A DNA stretch of 23,370 bases from positions 1-23,370 of the forward strand of contig JAJRVI010000078.1 of NCBI GenBank assembly GCA_024277405.1, in the 5' to 3' direction. The position numbers and the translations under genes are program-made. Position 1 is the stretch's first letter. The number at the start of each line of letters is the position of its first letter. Positions 15,882 to 23,022 of the stretch are shown piece after piece. The notes beneath the pieces were generated by a model, which saw only the letters and a list, made by a program, of their open reading frames with translations, was not told the DNA's origin and did no database searches. Source of the DNA: Fidelibacterota bacterium. Its GTDB lineage: Bacteria > Bipolaricaulota > Bipolaricaulia > Bipolaricaulales > Bipolaricaulaceae.

Positions 15882-15908
15882 AGGGGGCCGGATGAATCCC
15901 GGCCCCCT
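15882..15908 (-). terminator. GC-rich hairpin between sugar-binding-protein and permease genes
   Basis: On the transcribed (minus) strand, a perfect 10-bp stem AGGGGGCCGG/CCGGCCCCCT with a 7-base loop is followed by TTCACTT. It starts 13 bases after the binding-protein stop and ends 9 bases before the permease ATG. The T-tract is poor, so partial termination or 3'-end stabilisation is more likely than full termination. It mirrors the hairpin at 4010-4042. Confidence 0.6.
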
Positions 15909-15921
15909 GCCGAGGTTGTCC

Positions 15922-17265
15922 TCATCCCTCGATCACTTTGCCGTCCGGGATTTCGGCCAGGAACCAGGCTTCGAGATCGGCCACGGCCTGCTCCGGGGTA
16001 ATGATCCCCGCTTCCACCCCTTTCAAAGCCTCGAAAGCACGGGCCATGTAATCCCAGAACCGGGGATGGATCGGGACGGGGCGCACCGTCTTTGCCGAAG
16101 GGGCGGTCCGCTGGATATAGGTGTTGTCCTTGATCAGCGGGTGATAAAGGGCGGAGGCTCGATAGGGAGGCCTCAACGAGAAAGCCGAATGGATGGCGCA
16201 GGCCTGCGGTGAAGTGGCGAACATGATGAGGAGTTTGGCGAGCTCCGGATGTTTGGATTGGGTGGTAACGAAGTAAAGCGGGAAGTCGTGTACCGATACG
16301 GGACCGACCCCAGCGGCCTTCGCCTTCTCGGTGGGCGGGAAGGGGAGGAAACCCAGGTCCGCTTCCAACGTCTCATCCGTCAAACCGTACTTGGCCTTCC
16401 ATTCCGCCGGCGTGCCCACGTGGCTCGCCCAAGTGGAGAAAGTTTTGCCCTCGACGAAGGTCCCGTGGATGGTGGACCACGGTGGGGGTTCAGGCGGAAT
16501 GACCCCCTGTTCCACCATCTCCCGATGCCATCGGTAGAACTCGAGGAGATCCGGCTTGTCCAGCACCAAAATGGCCTCTTCGGGATCGTAGCATTCAGCG
16601 CCGAAAGCCAGGAGCACGGCGTAGAAACCCGGGCCCTTACTGGGGCGATGGAGAATTCCATACTCCACCAGTCCCGCGTCCACGGCCTCTTTGGCCAACT
16701 CCGCCACCACCTCGAGGGTGGTGTCACCGTCTTCCGGCAACAACTCGGCAATTTGCGCGTCCGTATAGCCGAGTTTTCGGAGCACATCCTTTCGATACCA
16801 TATCCCGGTGGGGGAGATATCATGCGGGATGCCCCAGATCTTCCCTTTCCACTTGGCGCCTTCCCAGAGGTTGGGGTAGAAGTCGTAATAGTTGAGATCC
16901 CAGAACTCTTTGACATGATCGTCCATGGGGACTATGTACCCGCCCTCCGCCAGGTCAGCGGTCTCCCTCAACGTGACGATGTCAGGAGCCTTGCCGGCTC
17001 GAAAGTCGAGGTAGAATTTTTCGGCGAACGGTCCCCATTTGAGCTCCGAAAACTCCACGTCCACCCTGACCCTGACCTTGGCCCCGGAGATCTCCAGGAT
17101 CCTATTGAGTTGATCGGCGGCAAGCACGAGGTTTTCGGCCTTTTTGACGCCCATAGGCCCAGGGCCGATCACGTACGCTTTTATGGTGATGACCTCGACC
17201 TCCTGCGCCATCACAATGCCCGCAATGAGCTCCACAAAAACCAACAGCCATGGTAACCTTTTCAT
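15922..17265 (-). CDS. ABC sugar importer substrate-binding protein, family 1
   Basis: Extracytoplasmic receptor of the CUT1 importer (447 residues). A signal peptide begins MKRLPWLLVFVELIAGIVMA with likely cleavage before QE. SBP family features include the segment KAPDIVTLRETADLAEGGYI and GAKWKGKIWGIPHDISPTGI, where GIPHD/YRKD is typical of extracellular sugar-binding proteins. A late DFPLYFVTTQSKHPELAKLL segment follows. I choose ATG 17263-17265, with SD AAAGGAGGTG eight bases upstream; the in-frame GTG at 17272 overlaps the SD itself. The gene heads a five-gene operon ending with an isomerase-like enzyme. The sugar is unknown; glycerol-3-phosphate (UgpB) is possible but no specific signature is seen. 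Confidence 0.93.
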   Translation of the reverse strand: MKRLPWLLVFVELIAGIVMAQEVEVITIKAYVIGPGPMGVKKAENLVLAADQLNRILEISGAKVRVRVDVEFSELKWGPFAEKFYLDFRAGKAPDIVTLRETADLAEGGYIVPMDDHVKEFWDLNYYDFYPNLWEGAKWKGKIWGIPHDISPTGIWYRKDVLRKLGYTDAQIAELLPEDGDTTLEVVAELAKEAVDAGLVEYGILHRPSKGPGFYAVLLAFGAECYDPEEAILVLDKPDLLEFYRWHREMVEQGVIPPEPPPWSTIHGTFVEGKTFSTWASHVGTPAEWKAKYGLTDETLEADLGFLPFPPTEKAKAAGVGPVSVHDFPLYFVTTQSKHPELAKLLIMFATSPQACAIHSAFSLRPPYRASALYHPLIKDNTYIQRTAPSAKTVRPVPIHPRFWDYMARAFEALKGVEAGIITPEQAVADLEAWFLAEIPDGKVIEG

Positions 17266-17287
17266 TTCGCACACCTCCTTTCGAAAA

Positions 17288-17293
17288 ATTATA
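17288..17293 (-). promoter_or_regulatory. -10 box of the sugar importer operon promoter
   Basis: A consensus TATAAT on the minus strand lies 22 bases before the binding-protein ATG. No good -35 box is present at 16-18 bases. It is followed by a TTTCGAAA palindrome (17279-17286), which lies about at the transcription start and may be an operator. Confidence 0.5.
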
Positions 17294-17330
17294 CAACCGT
17301 CGATCTCCGGACAGAAGGGGGATATCCTTT

Positions 17331-17858
17331 TTATACAGAATCCGTTAAGGCGGAGATGATCTCACGGAGGAAAGCGGGGAGGTCGTCGGGGACCCGGGAG
17401 GTGATGATGTTTCCATCCACAACCACCGGCTCGTCCACCCACTCCGCCCCGGCGTTCTCGAGGTCGTCGCGGATGGCGTAGAAGCTCGTGACCTTCTTCC
17501 CCTGCACCACCCGGGCCGAACACAGCATCCAGCCGCCGTGGCAGATGGCGGCCACCACCTTCCCCGCCTCCGCCATCCCCCGCACGAACTCCACCAGCTC
17601 GCGTTTGCGCCGCATGTAGTCAGGGGCGTAACCCCCGGGGATCACCACCGCATCGAAGTCCCCGACCCTCGCTTCCTCGGCCGCCAGGGCGGCCCTGGCG
17701 GGATAACCTAATTTGCTCTTGTACACCTTCCGCTCCGGTCCCACCGCCACCACTTCGGCCCCTTCCTCGACCAACCGCAGGTACGGGTACCAGAACTCGA
17801 GCTCCTGGTAGAGGTCTGCCACGAGCACCGCTACCCGTTTCCCCTCCAGTTTCCCCAT
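17331..17858 (-). CDS. DJ-1/PfpI family protein
   Basis: A 175-residue class I glutamine amidotransferase-like fold protein of the PfpI/YhbO branch, described in other species as protease, glyoxalase or protein/nucleotide deglycase. Nucleophile C106 with H107 is in VVAAICHGGWML after the family's IPGGYAPDYMRR segment. The acidic partner is E19 in DLYQELEFWYP, and TSFYAIRDDLENAGAEWVDE is the typical late segment. The ATG at 17856-17858 has SD AAGGAGG. It starts 11 bases after the sua5 stop and is probably co-transcribed. Whether it degrades proteins or repairs glycation cannot be told from sequence. Confidence 0.92.
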   Translation of the reverse strand: MGKLEGKRVAVLVADLYQELEFWYPYLRLVEEGAEVVAVGPERKVYKSKLGYPARAALAAEEARVGDFDAVVIPGGYAPDYMRRKRELVEFVRGMAEAGKVVAAICHGGWMLCSARVVQGKKVTSFYAIRDDLENAGAEWVDEPVVVDGNIITSRVPDDLPAFLREIISALTDSV

Positions 17859-17869
17859 CGTCCCCTCCT

Positions 17870-18892
17870 TCACAACCGCTTGATCCACACGGAATGTGCG
17901 TTCAGCCGCGCCACACCCCGGGAAGCCCGCTTCAGGCGGTCCATGATCGCCACCCCCAACCCCTCCTCCGGCACCGGCTCGGCCACGATGGCCGAAAGAC
18001 CCAGGGAGTCGAGCCTCCGCAGCGAAGCGAAGAACCGCGCCGCCGCCTCCCGCAGGTCCCCCCGCTCCGAGAGCACCTCCCCGAAGCGGAACCCCCGCTT
18101 GGCCGCGGTGAACCCCAGGTACCCGCACCGGTCCCGGGGGAGCTCCTCCCACCCATCCTCCGGGAGCCCCGGCTCGAGGAGGAAGAGGGGCGTGCGCGGC
18201 ATGTAGTGGCGACGCATGGTCCCGGGGGAGGGCGCAGGACCGCCCCGGACCTGGGGCGGATCGGCCCGCAGCTCCCCCACCACCTCCCGCAGGAGCTCCA
18301 GGGGCGTCCCCCCGGGACGGAGGACGCGCGGGGGGTCCTCCACCAGGGAGATGACCGTGGACTCGATCCCCACCGGAGTCGGCCCCCAGGCGAGCACCGC
18401 CTCGATCCTCCCCCCCAGTTCCTCCAACACGTGTTCGTGATGGGTGGGACTGGTCTTCCCGAACCGGTTGGCGGAGGGGGCGGCGATGGGGCGCTCCGCC
18501 GCCCGGATGAGCCCCAGGGCCGCCTCGTGGGCGGGCATGCGGATCGCCACCGTGGGGAGTCCGGCGGTGACGATGTCCGGGATCACATCGCGCTTGGGAA
18601 GGACGATGGTCAGTGGACCGGGCCAGAAGCGCTCCATGAGCGCCCGCGCTAGGGGCGGGACCTCGCTCCAGAGGGCCTCCGCCTCCTCGGGGGCCGCCAC
18701 ATGGACGATCACCGGGTCGAACCTCGGCCTGCCCTTAGCCTCGAAGATCCGGGCCACCGCCTCGGCGGAGAGGGCGTTGGCCCCGAGGCCATAGACGGTC
18801 TCGGTGGGGAAGGCCACCAGTCCCCCACCCCGGATGATCTCCCCGGCGATCCTCAGTCCCTCCGGGGTCGGCTCGAGGACCTTTGTTTCCAC
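17870..18892 (-). CDS. sua5: L-threonylcarbamoyladenylate synthase (Sua5 type)
   Basis: Makes threonylcarbamoyl-AMP from threonine, bicarbonate and ATP for the t6A37 modification of ANN-reading tRNAs, including tRNA-Ile. The YrdC/TsaC domain (about 1-200) shows GGLVAFPTETVYGLGANA, KGRPRFDPVIVHV, and the PIAAPSANRFGKTSPT nucleotide-site region. A linker with RPGGTPLE leads into the Sua5-specific C-terminal domain (about 245-340). The length of 340 residues is normal for Sua5, longer than TsaC. The start is GTG 18890-18892, with no SD and a -10 box only 6 bases upstream. It is followed by the DJ-1/PfpI gene and divergent from the amidohydrolase operon. Confidence 0.95.
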   Translation of the reverse strand: METKVLEPTPEGLRIAGEIIRGGGLVAFPTETVYGLGANALSAEAVARIFEAKGRPRFDPVIVHVAAPEEAEALWSEVPPLARALMERFWPGPLTIVLPKRDVIPDIVTAGLPTVAIRMPAHEAALGLIRAAERPIAAPSANRFGKTSPTHHEHVLEELGGRIEAVLAWGPTPVGIESTVISLVEDPPRVLRPGGTPLELLREVVGELRADPPQVRGGPAPSPGTMRRHYMPRTPLFLLEPGLPEDGWEELPRDRCGYLGFTAAKRGFRFGEVLSERGDLREAAARFFASLRRLDSLGLSAIVAEPVPEEGLGVAIMDRLKRASRGVARLNAHSVWIKRL

Positions 18893-18898
18893 GCCCCA

Positions 18899-18907
18899 AT
18901 CCTAGCA
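18899..18907 (-). promoter_or_regulatory. Extended -10 leaderless-type promoter of sua5
   Basis: On the minus strand TGCTAGGAT (complement 18899-18907) is an extended -10 element ending 6 bases before the GTG start. No SD and no good -35 box are present. Confidence 0.45.
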
Positions 18908-18947
18908 CGTGCGCGTTTTCGCTGCAGGGACGGGGATGGAACGAAGC

Positions 18948-18953
18948 TATAAT
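18948..18953 (+). promoter_or_regulatory. -10 box of leaderless-type promoter for the amidohydrolase operon
   Basis: A consensus TATAAT ends 7 bases before ATG 18961. There is no SD, so the mRNA probably starts at or next to the start codon. It is divergent from the sua5 promoter within the same 68-base gap. Confidence 0.6.
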
Positions 18954-18960
18954 CGGTCCG

Positions 18961-20457
18961 ATGTACGCCGATATCCTGCTACGAAACGGGGCGTTCCCCA
19001 CGGTGCCGGGCGCCGATGCCCTGGCCATCCGCTGCGGCGCCATCCAGGCCGTGGGGAGTTCCCCCGAATTGAAACACCTCATCGGTCCCCATACGCGCGT
19101 CCTGGATCTGGGGGGAAAGGCCGTCCTCCCCGGGTTCATCGACGCCCATACCCACTTCGTCAGGGTGGGGCTGGAGCGGACCTTCTACGTGGACCTCTCC
19201 GGCGCCACGAGCCTGGATGAGGCCCTGGAGCGGCTGCGGCGGGCCGCCCGGGAGCGGGGAGGGGGATGGGTGGTGGCCCGGGGATGGGACGAGTCCCGCT
19301 GGCCGGAGGGGAGGGCCCTGGAGCGGCGCGATCTAGATCGGGCCGTCCCACGCCAGCCCTGTTGCGCCGTGAGGGTGGATGGGCACATAGTGGCCTGCAA
19401 CACCCTGGCCCTCGCCCGCTGTCCCCAACCCGATGGGGACCTCGTCGATCGGGATCTGGGCCACCTCCGGGAGGAGGCCGCATGGGGCCTCCTGGACACG
19501 GTCCTCCCGGACCGCACGGCCTTGGTGGAGGCCATCGCGGCCGCCTCCCGCTACGCCGCCTCCCTGGGGATCACCGCGGCCGCGGAGATGTCGGGGAAGC
19601 CCGAGTACCTGCGGGCCTACCTCCACGCCCTGGAGGAGGGGGTGCTCAAGACGCGGGTCTTCCTCTACATCCCGGCTGAGCTCGTTGGGGAGGCGGAGAG
19701 GCTCGGGCTCCGGCGGGGGTTCGGGGGGGGACTGTTGCGGATCGTGGGGGTGAAGGCGTTCGCCGACGGCTCCATCGGGGCCCACACCGCGGCCCTCTCC
19801 GCCCCGTACCGGGACCGGGATACCACCGGGACCCTCCTCCTCCGCGCCGAAGAGCTCGCGCGGATGTGGAGGAGTGCGTCCCACGCGGAATTGCAGCTCG
19901 CGGTGCACGCCATCGGGGACTGGGCCATCGGGGAGGTCCTCCGGGCGGCGCGGCTCGCGGGGATCTCCCGGTACGACCGGCATCGCATCGAGCACCTGGA
20001 GCTCCCGAGCGAAGGCCACCTCCGGGAAATGGCGGAGCTGGGGTTGATCGCCAGCATGCAGCCCAACTTCGTGGTCAACTGGTCAGGCCCGGGGAAGCTT
20101 TACCAGGAGCGGCTGGGACCGGAACGCGATGCCCGCATCGGCCCCCACGCCCTCGTGCTCCGGCACGGGATCCCCCTGGCCTTCGGCTCGGACGGGATGC
20201 CCCCCGGCCCCCTATACGGGCTCCCCGGGGCCGTCTCCCCGCCCCACGATGCCCAGCGGATTCCCTTGGAGGAGGCCCTCAAGGCCTACACCTCGGGGGC
20301 CGCCTACGCCCTCTTCGCCGAAGGGGAACTGGGTGAGCTCTCCCCGGGGAAGCGGGCGGATCTCGTGGTGCTCTCCGCCGATCCCCGCGAGGGGAACCTG
20401 GGGGATATCAGGGTGGAGATGACCCTCTTGGACGGCGAGGTGATCTTTCAGCGATGA
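18961..20457 (+). CDS. Amidohydrolase family 3 protein (YtcJ-like)
   Basis: A 498-residue metal-dependent hydrolase of the amidohydrolase superfamily. The HxH motif is in LPGFIDAHTHFVRVG, the probable carboxylated lysine in RIVGVKAFADGSIG, the metal histidines in AVHAIGDWAIGE and RHRIEHLELP, and the catalytic aspartate in LAFGSDGMPPGP. The C-terminus (LSPGKRADLVVLSADP) closes the small beta-sandwich. ATG 18961 fits the family; the upstream open frame lacks similarity. The 3' end overlaps the glycosyltransferase start by 4 bases (ATGA). The substrate is unknown; relatives act on N-substituted formamides or N-acyl amino acids. Confidence 0.92.
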   Translation: MYADILLRNGAFPTVPGADALAIRCGAIQAVGSSPELKHLIGPHTRVLDLGGKAVLPGFIDAHTHFVRVGLERTFYVDLSGATSLDEALERLRRAARERGGGWVVARGWDESRWPEGRALERRDLDRAVPRQPCCAVRVDGHIVACNTLALARCPQPDGDLVDRDLGHLREEAAWGLLDTVLPDRTALVEAIAAASRYAASLGITAAAEMSGKPEYLRAYLHALEEGVLKTRVFLYIPAELVGEAERLGLRRGFGGGLLRIVGVKAFADGSIGAHTAALSAPYRDRDTTGTLLLRAEELARMWRSASHAELQLAVHAIGDWAIGEVLRAARLAGISRYDRHRIEHLELPSEGHLREMAELGLIASMQPNFVVNWSGPGKLYQERLGPERDARIGPHALVLRHGIPLAFGSDGMPPGPLYGLPGAVSPPHDAQRIPLEEALKAYTSGAAYALFAEGELGELSPGKRADLVVLSADPREGNLGDIRVEMTLLDGEVIFQR

Positions 20458-21602
20458 GGATCGGGCTCTTCAGTGATACCTACATCCCCCAGGTCAACGG
20501 CGTCGCCACCACCGTCCATAATCTGGCCGAGGAGCTCGAGCGCCTGGGACACGAGGTGTACGTCTTCTGCCCCCGAGTTCACATACGACACCGGGACAAA
20601 CCCAACGTGATCCGGTTCCCCGCGGTGCCGTTCATCTTCCAGCGGGAGCACCGGGTGGCCTTCGGTCTCCCGGCCCGGGCGTGGCGGATCCTGCGGGGGC
20701 TGGAGATCGTGCACTCCCACACCGAGTTCTCCCTGGGGACGCTGGCCATGTGGGTCGCCCGGGTCTACCGCATCCCCCACGTACATACCTACCACACCCA
20801 TTACGTGATCTACCGCCATTACCTCCCTCCCCCCTTCCGGCCGCCCCGTAGGCTCACCGAGGCCCTGGTGGCCGCCTTCTGCAACCGGTGCCACGCGGTG
20901 ACGGTGGAATCCAAGGCCATGGAGGAGGAGCTCCGCCGCTACGGGGTGAGGCGCCCCATCTACCGCTATCCCTTCGGGGTCAATCTGAAGCTCTACGAGG
21001 GCCCTATCGAATACGATCTCCGGGAGGAGCTCTGCCTCCCCCGGGACGCCCGGGTGGCCCTCTACGTGGGCCGGCTGGCGATGGAGAAGAACCTCTCCTT
21101 CCTCCTCCGGGCGTTCGCGGAGGCGGCGGTGCGGCGGGACGACCTCTTCCTCGTCATGGTGGGCGGGGGCCCCCTCTTCCCCTCCCTGGTGGAGGAACGG
21201 GATCGCCTGGGGTTGCAGGACCGCGTCCTTCTCCCCGGGTACGTGCGGGGGAAGCGGCTCATCGACTACTACCGCGGCGCCGACCTGTTCGCGTTCGCCT
21301 CCAAGACGGAGACGTTGGGCCTCGTGGTGATCGAGGCCATGGCCGCCGGGCTCCCGGTGGTGTGCCTCGGGGAGATGGGGGTGACGGAGGTCGTGGAGCC
21401 CGGGGTGAGCGGGATCTTCGCCCCCGAGGATCCCGCGGGGTTCGCCGCCGCGATGTTACAGGTGCTGGAGGACCGAGCGTTGCGAGAAAGGCTCCGTGAG
21501 GGGGCGCTGCGGCGGGCCCGGGAACTCTCCACCGAGGCCTCCGCCAAAAGGACCCTGGAGGTCTACGAGGAGGTGCGCGCTGCCCGAGCTTCCCGAGGTT
21601 GA
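20454..21602 (+). CDS. GT4-family glycosyltransferase, diacylglycerol glucosyltransferase-like
   Basis: A 382-residue GT-B fold retaining glycosyltransferase. The N-terminal acceptor domain starts MRIGLFSDTYIPQVNGVATT, the pattern of GT4 enzymes that glucosylate diacylglycerol or build phosphatidylinositol mannosides. HVHTYHTHYVIYRHYLP follows. The donor domain has YVGRLAMEKNLSFLLRAF, and the EX7E motif is in KTETLGLVVIEAMAAGLPVV. No signal peptide or transmembrane helix is seen, so it is probably a peripheral cytoplasmic enzyme at the membrane. It is coupled to the amidohydrolase by ATGA and overlaps mutM by 23 bases. A role in glycolipid synthesis is likely but the acceptor is inferred. Confidence 0.92.
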   Translation: MRIGLFSDTYIPQVNGVATTVHNLAEELERLGHEVYVFCPRVHIRHRDKPNVIRFPAVPFIFQREHRVAFGLPARAWRILRGLEIVHSHTEFSLGTLAMWVARVYRIPHVHTYHTHYVIYRHYLPPPFRPPRRLTEALVAAFCNRCHAVTVESKAMEEELRRYGVRRPIYRYPFGVNLKLYEGPIEYDLREELCLPRDARVALYVGRLAMEKNLSFLLRAFAEAAVRRDDLFLVMVGGGPLFPSLVEERDRLGLQDRVLLPGYVRGKRLIDYYRGADLFAFASKTETLGLVVIEAMAAGLPVVCLGEMGVTEVVEPGVSGIFAPEDPAGFAAAMLQVLEDRALRERLREGALRRARELSTEASAKRTLEVYEEVRAARASRG

Positions 21603-22341
21603 GACCATCGTCCGGGGCCTGAGGCCCCTGGAGGGGAAACGGGTCCTCGCCGCCGAGGTCCGGGACCCGAAACTGGAGGATCCCCTCTCCGGCCTGGGGC
21701 TCCCCCGGCGGATCGCGGCGGTGCGGCGCCGGGGGAAGTACATCGTCTTCGCCCTGGATCGGGGCTTCCTCGTGTTCCACCTGCGGATGACGGGGAGGCT
21801 GCTTTTGGGCGAGGTCCCCGCAGGGGATGCGCGGGCCGCGTTCCGCACGGAAGGGGGATGGCTCTCCTTCGTGGACCGCCGCCGCCTGGCCACCGCCGAA
21901 TATTCGCGGGAACTGCGGCTGGAGTTGGGCCCCGAGCCGCTGGGGGACCTCTCCTGGCTCCCGGATGCCCTGGTGGCGAGCCGCCGCCCGATAAAGCTCT
22001 GGCTCATGGACCAGAAAAATATCGCCGGGATCGGGAATATCTACGCGGCGGAAATCCTCTTCTCCGCGGGGATCGACCCCCGTCGCCCCGCCAACTCCCT
22101 CCGCCCCCAGGAGATCAGTCGGCTGATGGCCGCCATCCCCGGGGTCCTCACCAGGGCCATGGAGCACCGGGGGACCACCTTCTCCGATTACCGCGATCCC
22201 TCCGGGAACCCCGGTGGGTTCCAGGGGCTTTTACAGGTGTACCAACGGGCGGGGGAGCCGTGCCCCCGCTGCGGGACCCCCATCCAGCGCATCGAGCTCG
22301 GGGGCCGGGGGACCTATTTCTGCCCGGGATGCCAGCGGTGA
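21580..22341 (+). CDS. mutM: Formamidopyrimidine-DNA glycosylase, CTG start
   Basis: A bifunctional glycosylase/AP lyase that removes 8-oxoguanine and formamidopyrimidines from DNA. The product begins (M)PELPEVETIVRGL, where proline 2 is the catalytic nucleophile and E3 the general acid. K53 in RGKYIVF, FHLRMTGRLLL, the helix-two-turn-helix QKNIAGIGNIYAAEIL, and a zinc finger CPRC...CPGC close the protein. Because proline must follow the initiator directly, translation must begin at CTG 21580-21582, which has AGGAGG exactly 6 bases upstream (21568-21573). No ATG, GTG or TTG is possible there. Length is 253 residues, slightly short. It overlaps the glycosyltransferase by 23 bases in another frame. 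Confidence 0.93.
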   Translation: MPELPEVETIVRGLRPLEGKRVLAAEVRDPKLEDPLSGLGLPRRIAAVRRRGKYIVFALDRGFLVFHLRMTGRLLLGEVPAGDARAAFRTEGGWLSFVDRRRLATAEYSRELRLELGPEPLGDLSWLPDALVASRRPIKLWLMDQKNIAGIGNIYAAEILFSAGIDPRRPANSLRPQEISRLMAAIPGVLTRAMEHRGTTFSDYRDPSGNPGGFQGLLQVYQRAGEPCPRCGTPIQRIELGGRGTYFCPGCQR

Positions 22342-22383
22342 TGGGGCGTGACGCGTGACGGGCTGTCCTTTCAGGGAGCTGGC

Positions 22384-23018
22384 ATGAGGATTTCGGGGGT
22401 GGAAGAAGGCGGGACGCCGTTTTGGGAGCCGTATATGGTGCTGCTATCGGGCTGGCCCCTGGAGCGCTGCCCCCGCGAGACGCCGGAGTACGCCCGGCGG
22501 GAGTTCGTCCGCGGGGAGGCGATCGTGCATTCCTCCCTCCACGGCGGAACATCAGGATCTGATGGGCTTTCTTTATCGTCTGTTGATGGCGTTCTGCGAG
22601 GCCAAGGGCTGCGGGAAGGTCCTCACTGGCCCGGCGGCGGTGAGGCTCGCGCCCGATGTGGCCCGGGAGCCGGACGTTTTCGCGGGGCGCTCGGAAGATA
22701 TGCCCAAGGCCACGGGATCCCCTGGAGCTGGCCACCTTTTTTCCTGATCGGGTGATAAGCCCTTTCACCCGGGGGATCGATCCCCGGGAGAAGGCGAGGA
22801 ACTACGCCGCCGTCGGGATCCACGAATACCGGGCCGTGGATCCGGAGCGCCGCGAGCTCTCGCTGCACGTATTGGAGGGCAACTCCCACCGGGTCGAGGG
22901 GATTACCCCGGGGGCATGCGGATCCCGCGCCGTCCCCGGCTTTGAGATTCGGGTGGATTGACCCTGGGAACGGCCTCTTCCCGAGGTCGCGGAGGTCCTC
23001 CCGGAGCTCCTCGGCTGA
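22384..23018 (+). pseudogene. Decayed Uma2-family (DUF820) nuclease-like gene
   Basis: Three frames together spell a Uma2 protein, a PD-(D/E)XK-fold family of unknown role. Frame A starts at ATG 22384 (SD AGGGAG, 22373-22378) and gives EYARREFVRGEAIVHS. Frame B from about 22530 gives PPSTAEHQDLMGFLYRLL and AREPDVFAGR. Frame C from about 22715 gives RVISPFTRGIDPREKARNYA and IHEYRAVDPERRELSLHVLE. Frame C then hits TGA at 22959-22961, beyond which the same frame continues with PWERPLPEVAEVLPELLG to TGA 23018, the usual family tail. So there are two frameshifts and one nonsense codon (probably TGG to TGA), and the glutamate of the EV(I/L)S motif appears lost. The family is often multicopy in cyanobacteria and deep-branching lineages. 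Confidence 0.78.
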
Positions 23019-23022
23019 TCCC

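Noticed and set aside
17331..18152. A 273-codon frame covering the DJ-1/PfpI gene plus upstream sequence
   Set aside because: The upstream 98 codons are a shadow of sua5; the DJ-1 start at 17858 has its own SD.
22348..22755. A 135-codon intact gene after mutM
   Set aside because: Its second half loses similarity exactly where another frame picks up the Uma2 pattern, so it is the first piece of a frameshifted gene.
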